From NCBI GenBank assembly GCA_019054805.1, contig JAHQIY010000001.1, positions 10,430,501-10,494,500 of the forward strand: 64,000 nucleotides of DNA, read 5' to 3'. This stretch comes from Brachionus manjavacas. Its lineage: Eukaryota > Rotifera > Eurotatoria > Ploima > Brachionidae. Under the pieces are notes generated by a model. That model was not told the DNA's origin. It saw only the letters and a program-made list of their open reading frames with translations, and made no database searches. Within the stretch, counting starts at the first letter, position 1, and the number at the start of each line of letters is the position of its first letter. A program made the position numbers and the translations under genes. This document shows, in pieces, positions 60,901 through 64,000 of the stretch.

Positions 60901-63900
60901 TTTTTTCGATGTATCGGATTTAACTTTTATTTCAAAAAATGAATAATACGAATCATAAGATTAGTTTTTAAAATAATAAAAAATACAAATAACTTTTTTT
61001 CTAAAAGTTTAAACTTAGTTCTGTAAATGCAACATAGTGCAACTTTCAAAGTTGCATCAAATATCAAAGCCTGCTAAATTTGCAGAGTTATGTGCAGAAA
61101 TTAAATTTCAATATAATCGAGCGTGGTGCATTTTGCAGAGATTCTGCACACCATTAGCAGACTTTTACAGTTGATGCAACTTTTAATGTTGTACCATGCT
61201 GCATTTACAGAATTTATTTTTAAATTTTTAGATAAAAAGTTATTAAAATACTTTGTTCTGTTCTTTTGTACTGAAATTCACAAAACCGTTTATCAGCCTT
61301 ATTTAAAACAATAAAAGTCAAATATTCTATGTTTGATCCATCTGATCTAAAAACATCTCCAACATTTTTTTTTATAAATTAGAAACATTATATGAAAATT
61401 TTATTAAAAGACGAAAAATAACTATATCTTTTTTGATTTTAAAATCTGAATAACCTTTGGCTAGGTTCATGTAAGAAAATAAACAAATAATCTTTTAATT
61501 CAAAATACTGAGCGAGTACCTCTAGGGTTTTCGAGAATGACGTTATATCTTCATTTTAGCCCCCCATATTTGGAAGTTTCGGTAAAAATAAAAGAGGTAA
61601 GATATTTTTATTAAATATTTTAAAGTAAAAATAAACAAATTTTATTCTTAATTGTAAATTAAATAAAAAAATTTAGACATCACTACTAGTAGCCCTAATT
61701 AAAAAATCGCTTAAAACAGAGAGATATTTTTCTTGTAAATTTCATTTTCATATTTCATCTCTTTTTACACTTAAACCTAATTTATATGTATTTTATAAAA
61801 TTATTGATAAAAATAAAGTTTTTAGAAATTTTTTATTTATGATAAATAAAAGTATTAGTCTGACTTTAAAAAACGAGTGAGTGTCACACTGCGTTGATAG
61901 TGTGTTTGTTTCAACTTCTGAGGCTTCAGTTTCTGGTGAAGAGGCTATAAGTTTCCCGTAAGAAACAAAATTTAGGATTCGATTAGGCTGTTTTTTGTTC
62001 TTTTTTGGCATAATTAAGTATTTGAATAAGCAAAAATAAAGGATAAAAAATTTTATTAATTTTTTTCAAATTTTCAATTGTCTTTTTTTTAAAGCTAGAC
62101 TAATACTTATTATAAATCAAAAATTTAAACTTAATTTTTTTCAATTTTTTCGTTTCTAGGTCCGCTGGTACTAGATACAAAAAAGTGTTAAATTTGGGCT
62201 TTTTTGAAAAAAGCTCTAAGATGAATTTTTTTGGAAGATAAAATATCATTTACTAGTAGAAAATTTTATGCTTTTTCCAGTCAAATGTGATTTTAATGTG
62301 TTTCATATAATTTTGGTGAAGATAAATGCATCTAAGTATACTTTGGCAAATTTATGTATTTATGCAAATATTGAGCCCATCCAGGTGAAACAACTTTTTT
62401 TTCGACCTCCCCTAAAAAATTGGCTTTTTTGTTTCCGCATATGTCGATTGCGAATTTTAGATTGAAAGTCGAATCCTAAGATAGCGTGGACGTTTTGCAT
62501 TTCCTGAACCTTACTTATTTTTAATCACACGTGTAAAAACATTAAAATAACTCCTTTTATTGATATTTCTATTAATTAAATAATTGAGGTTCGAATAAAA
62601 CTAAAGATGAAGTTTGCAACGAAATTAATATAGAAAAAATAATTTTTAAATAATTTAACGGGTGTTCAAAAAAGAATGTTCAATAGTTTAAAATGTAAAA
62701 AAAATGTTCCGGTAGACAAGGTTCTCACCAGTTTCGAGTGGGTAATAATTGCAGTGAAGATGATCAACTCGATGCAGTAGTCTCTGTGTCAGATCGGAGC
62801 CGTTGCTCAAAAAGGGACTTGAAAAGGAGATGAGCGCCTCCCCATTATCCACTAGGATAGAAAAGGGACAATTAAACAATTGTAATTATTATAGACAAGA
62901 TTTTTTATATATTCAGAAGTAAATATTTTTTTTTTTTGAATTTTTTTTAATTATTATTATTATTATTATTTCAAAAAAATAAACGCCAATATTGGCGATG
63001 AAATTAAATTTAGAAAAATATAAAATAAAGTAAAAAAAAAATAAGAAAAAAATTGAATAAAATTGGAATATTAATTCCTTTAATTTAGTCCCATGTACAA
63101 AGTAGAAAAAGATACAAAAGATTATGTAAATTGAATAAAAAGAAGAAAATTCTAATAATAATATTAATTCATCATTTTCAATTCATTCTAAATTTTTTTT
63201 AATAATAGTGATAAAATAAATCAAAATTTATATTAAATTAATCCAAAGCTTATTCTTACTCTAATATCGATTCAAAATTTCAAAACATTTGGATTTTCGC
63301 TTCGCAAGATATAGCAAAAAGTATATGGATACCTAATATTTTTGAAAAAATTAAAAAAGGCAAATTTCAGTTCGATCAAAAAGTAATTGAAAAATGATCA
63401 AGGGCTTATTTTAATTAATTTTTTTGCTCTTTAAGATAAATAACAAAACACATAAATTTAGTTTTAAAACATTATAGAACAATTGTCATTTTTAGGTAAA
63501 GGTGTTCAAGATGGCCTATTTCTGTTAATAAACATACTTCAAACTTTTATTTTATATTTTTTTTAAATATTAGATGATACTAAATAAGGTTAAAATTTGG
63601 TTAAATTTTGTCAACTGGAAGCTATTTTTTTACATCTTAAACTTTTGAACATCGGTTAGTTTATAGAAAAATTTTTTTTTTTCAAAAAATCAATAGGGGG
63701 AATAATGTCCTGAAAAAAATAAAAAATTCTTTTGACAGTCTACAAGACAAAAAATCAGACTTACATGTTCGTTTAACTCCTCTTTGCTGTGACATATCTT
63801 GGGTTTCATCTTCATTGCCCGATGTGACTATGCTTACTAAATTTCTTGGTCTGTTCGAATTAGCCATTTGTCGCTGAATGGGTTGACCTTGCGTATTAGA

Positions 63901-64000
63901 CTGAATGGGAGATGGAGTGTACACATTGTCATTCATACTTGTCTGCATATTTACATTAGACATTCGTTGCGAATAGTTGGCTCCCTTTTGGTATCTTGGC
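57998..64000 (-). CDS. RBM26: RBM26/RBM27-type RNA-binding protein (5' part outside window)
   Basis: The main exon (59769-57998) is joined in phase to an upstream exon (64000-63765, continuing off the window) across a 4-kb intron; the donor GTAAGT at 63764 and a phase-1 junction agree. The upstream exon reads RYQKGANYSQRMSNVNMQTS, then NRPRNLVSIVTSGNED and RGVKRT. The main exon has an RRM (TTLILRKIPSNLNTVDKMRQ, HFSKFGNIVDIQC, AALVQFSS, NNRFIRLFWL), a Gln/His tract, a coiled coil (QKKARDLMEQQLKDQ..), a second RRM-like fold (LLFSGTENEQENKNIVNFLQ..) and a very acidic Glu/Lys C-terminus. The order matches RBM26/27, nuclear partners in poly(A)-tail exosome targeting. The N-terminal PWI and CCCH regions would lie beyond the window. 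Linking the upstream exon is inferred. Confidence 0.8.
59266..59336 (-). repeat. CAG/CAA/CAC-type coding microsatellite
   Basis: Within the RBM26/27 exon, a run of CAA, CAG and CAC/CAT codons encodes KQQQQQHQQQHQHQHQQ just after the first RRM. Codons are mixed rather than a pure repeat. Confidence 0.8.
61016..61216. mobile_element. Miniature inverted-repeat transposable element (MITE)
   Basis: The element is about 200 bp. The left arm (TTCTGTAAATGCAACATAGT, GCAACTTTCAAAGTTGCATC, then GCCTGCTAA) and the right arm are imperfect inverted repeats over about 57 bp. The outermost 13 bp (TTCTGTAAATGCA with TGCATTTACAGAA) are perfect. The centre, about 75 bp, is less AT-rich. There is no coding capacity. 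A single arm of the same family is at 31455-31525. Confidence 0.7.
62168..62515. repeat. Putative dispersed repeat, third copy
   Basis: It begins near ACTAGATACAAAAAAG and ends GTTTTGCATTTCCTGAACCT. The same kinds of ends delimit 27920-28105 and 34185-34370. Interiors could not be aligned by eye, so membership of one family is tentative. Confidence 0.3.
62695..62880. other. GC-richer island inside AT-rich intron
   Basis: About 45% G+C against roughly 22% around it, with abrupt edges near a GGGTGTTCAAAAAAGAATGT stretch and a TAAACAATTGTAATTATTAT tail. The minus strand has an open frame of 63 codons (opening MFNCPFSILVDNGEAL) without recognisable features. An inserted retroelement or SINE end is the likeliest explanation. 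Confidence 0.35.

Larger units (their letters stand above)
59770..63764. other. Large intron of the RBM26/27 gene (inferred)
   Basis: About 4 kb between two exons with compatible phase. It holds a complete miniature inverted-repeat element (61016-61216), a possible dispersed-repeat copy (62168-62515) and a GC-richer island (62695-62880). A 72-aa frame at 62011-61793 opens MPKKNKKQPNRILNFVSYGK and looks partly coding (SSPETEASEVETNTLSTQ), but I do not recognise it; it might be an alternative exon or relic. A perfect 14-bp palindrome CGCCAATATTGGCG lies beside an (ATT)n run near 62985. Confidence 0.45.

Overview
This is AT-rich (roughly three-quarters A+T) nuclear DNA from an animal. The protein-coding genes are metazoan: TTC39, OXR1/NCOA7-type TLDc, BET1, calpain-15, MSH2, CANT1, a UPF0728 protein, RBM26/27 and two rhodopsin-like GPCRs. 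Most are split by short introns of about 40-60 nt with GT..AG ends and AT-rich bodies, plus a few long introns. Gene content, composition and the many degraded non-LTR elements fit a small invertebrate; a monogonont rotifer such as Brachionus is my best guess, but it is an inference. No rRNA, tRNA, CRISPR or bacterial operon structure was seen.

Layout. 1-1.15 kb: broken DDE transposase. 1.8-2.5 kb: coding-like stretch with in-frame TAA/TAG. 2.6-5.4 kb: TTC39 (minus, 6 exons). 6.06-9.6 kb: first OXR1-like gene (minus). 12.5-13.5 kb: intronless GPCR (minus). 15.2-15.5 kb: probable LINE nuclease relic. 15.7-17.0 kb: Merlin-like DNA transposon with long inverted repeats. 18.3-23.6 kb: second OXR1-like gene (minus, 11 exons). 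26.8-27.8 kb: LINE relic. 28.5-28.8 kb: BET1 (plus). 29.9-30.3 kb: Tc1-like relic. 32.0-36.6 kb: calpain-15 (minus, 2 exons). 39.9-43.4 kb: MSH2 (plus, 12 exons). 44.2-45.0 kb: LINE relic. 45.3-45.6 kb: UPF0728 protein (minus). 45.8-47.0 kb: CANT1 (minus). 48.65-51.06 kb: LINE split by a Mutator-like element. 52.4-53.8 kb: second GPCR (minus). 56.7-57.1 kb: another LINE relic. 58.0-64.0 kb: RBM26/27 (minus, continuing beyond the window).

The genes have unrelated housekeeping or signalling roles (mismatch repair, ER-Golgi SNARE, oxidation resistance, ER/Golgi nucleotidase, proteolysis, RNA binding, receptors), as expected of a eukaryotic chromosome without operons. The most informative structures are two: the OXR1-like pair, whose 3' exons are almost identical while the 5' exons are clearly diverged (a gene-conversion pattern), and the Mutator-like element, which sits inside a LINE with a clean 9-bp target duplication and carries opposed arrays of a GTCAAAT motif at its two ends. 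I found no convincing wholly new multi-gene system. Exon boundaries were worked out by hand from splice signals, reading phase and family alignment remembered from general knowledge; no database search was run.
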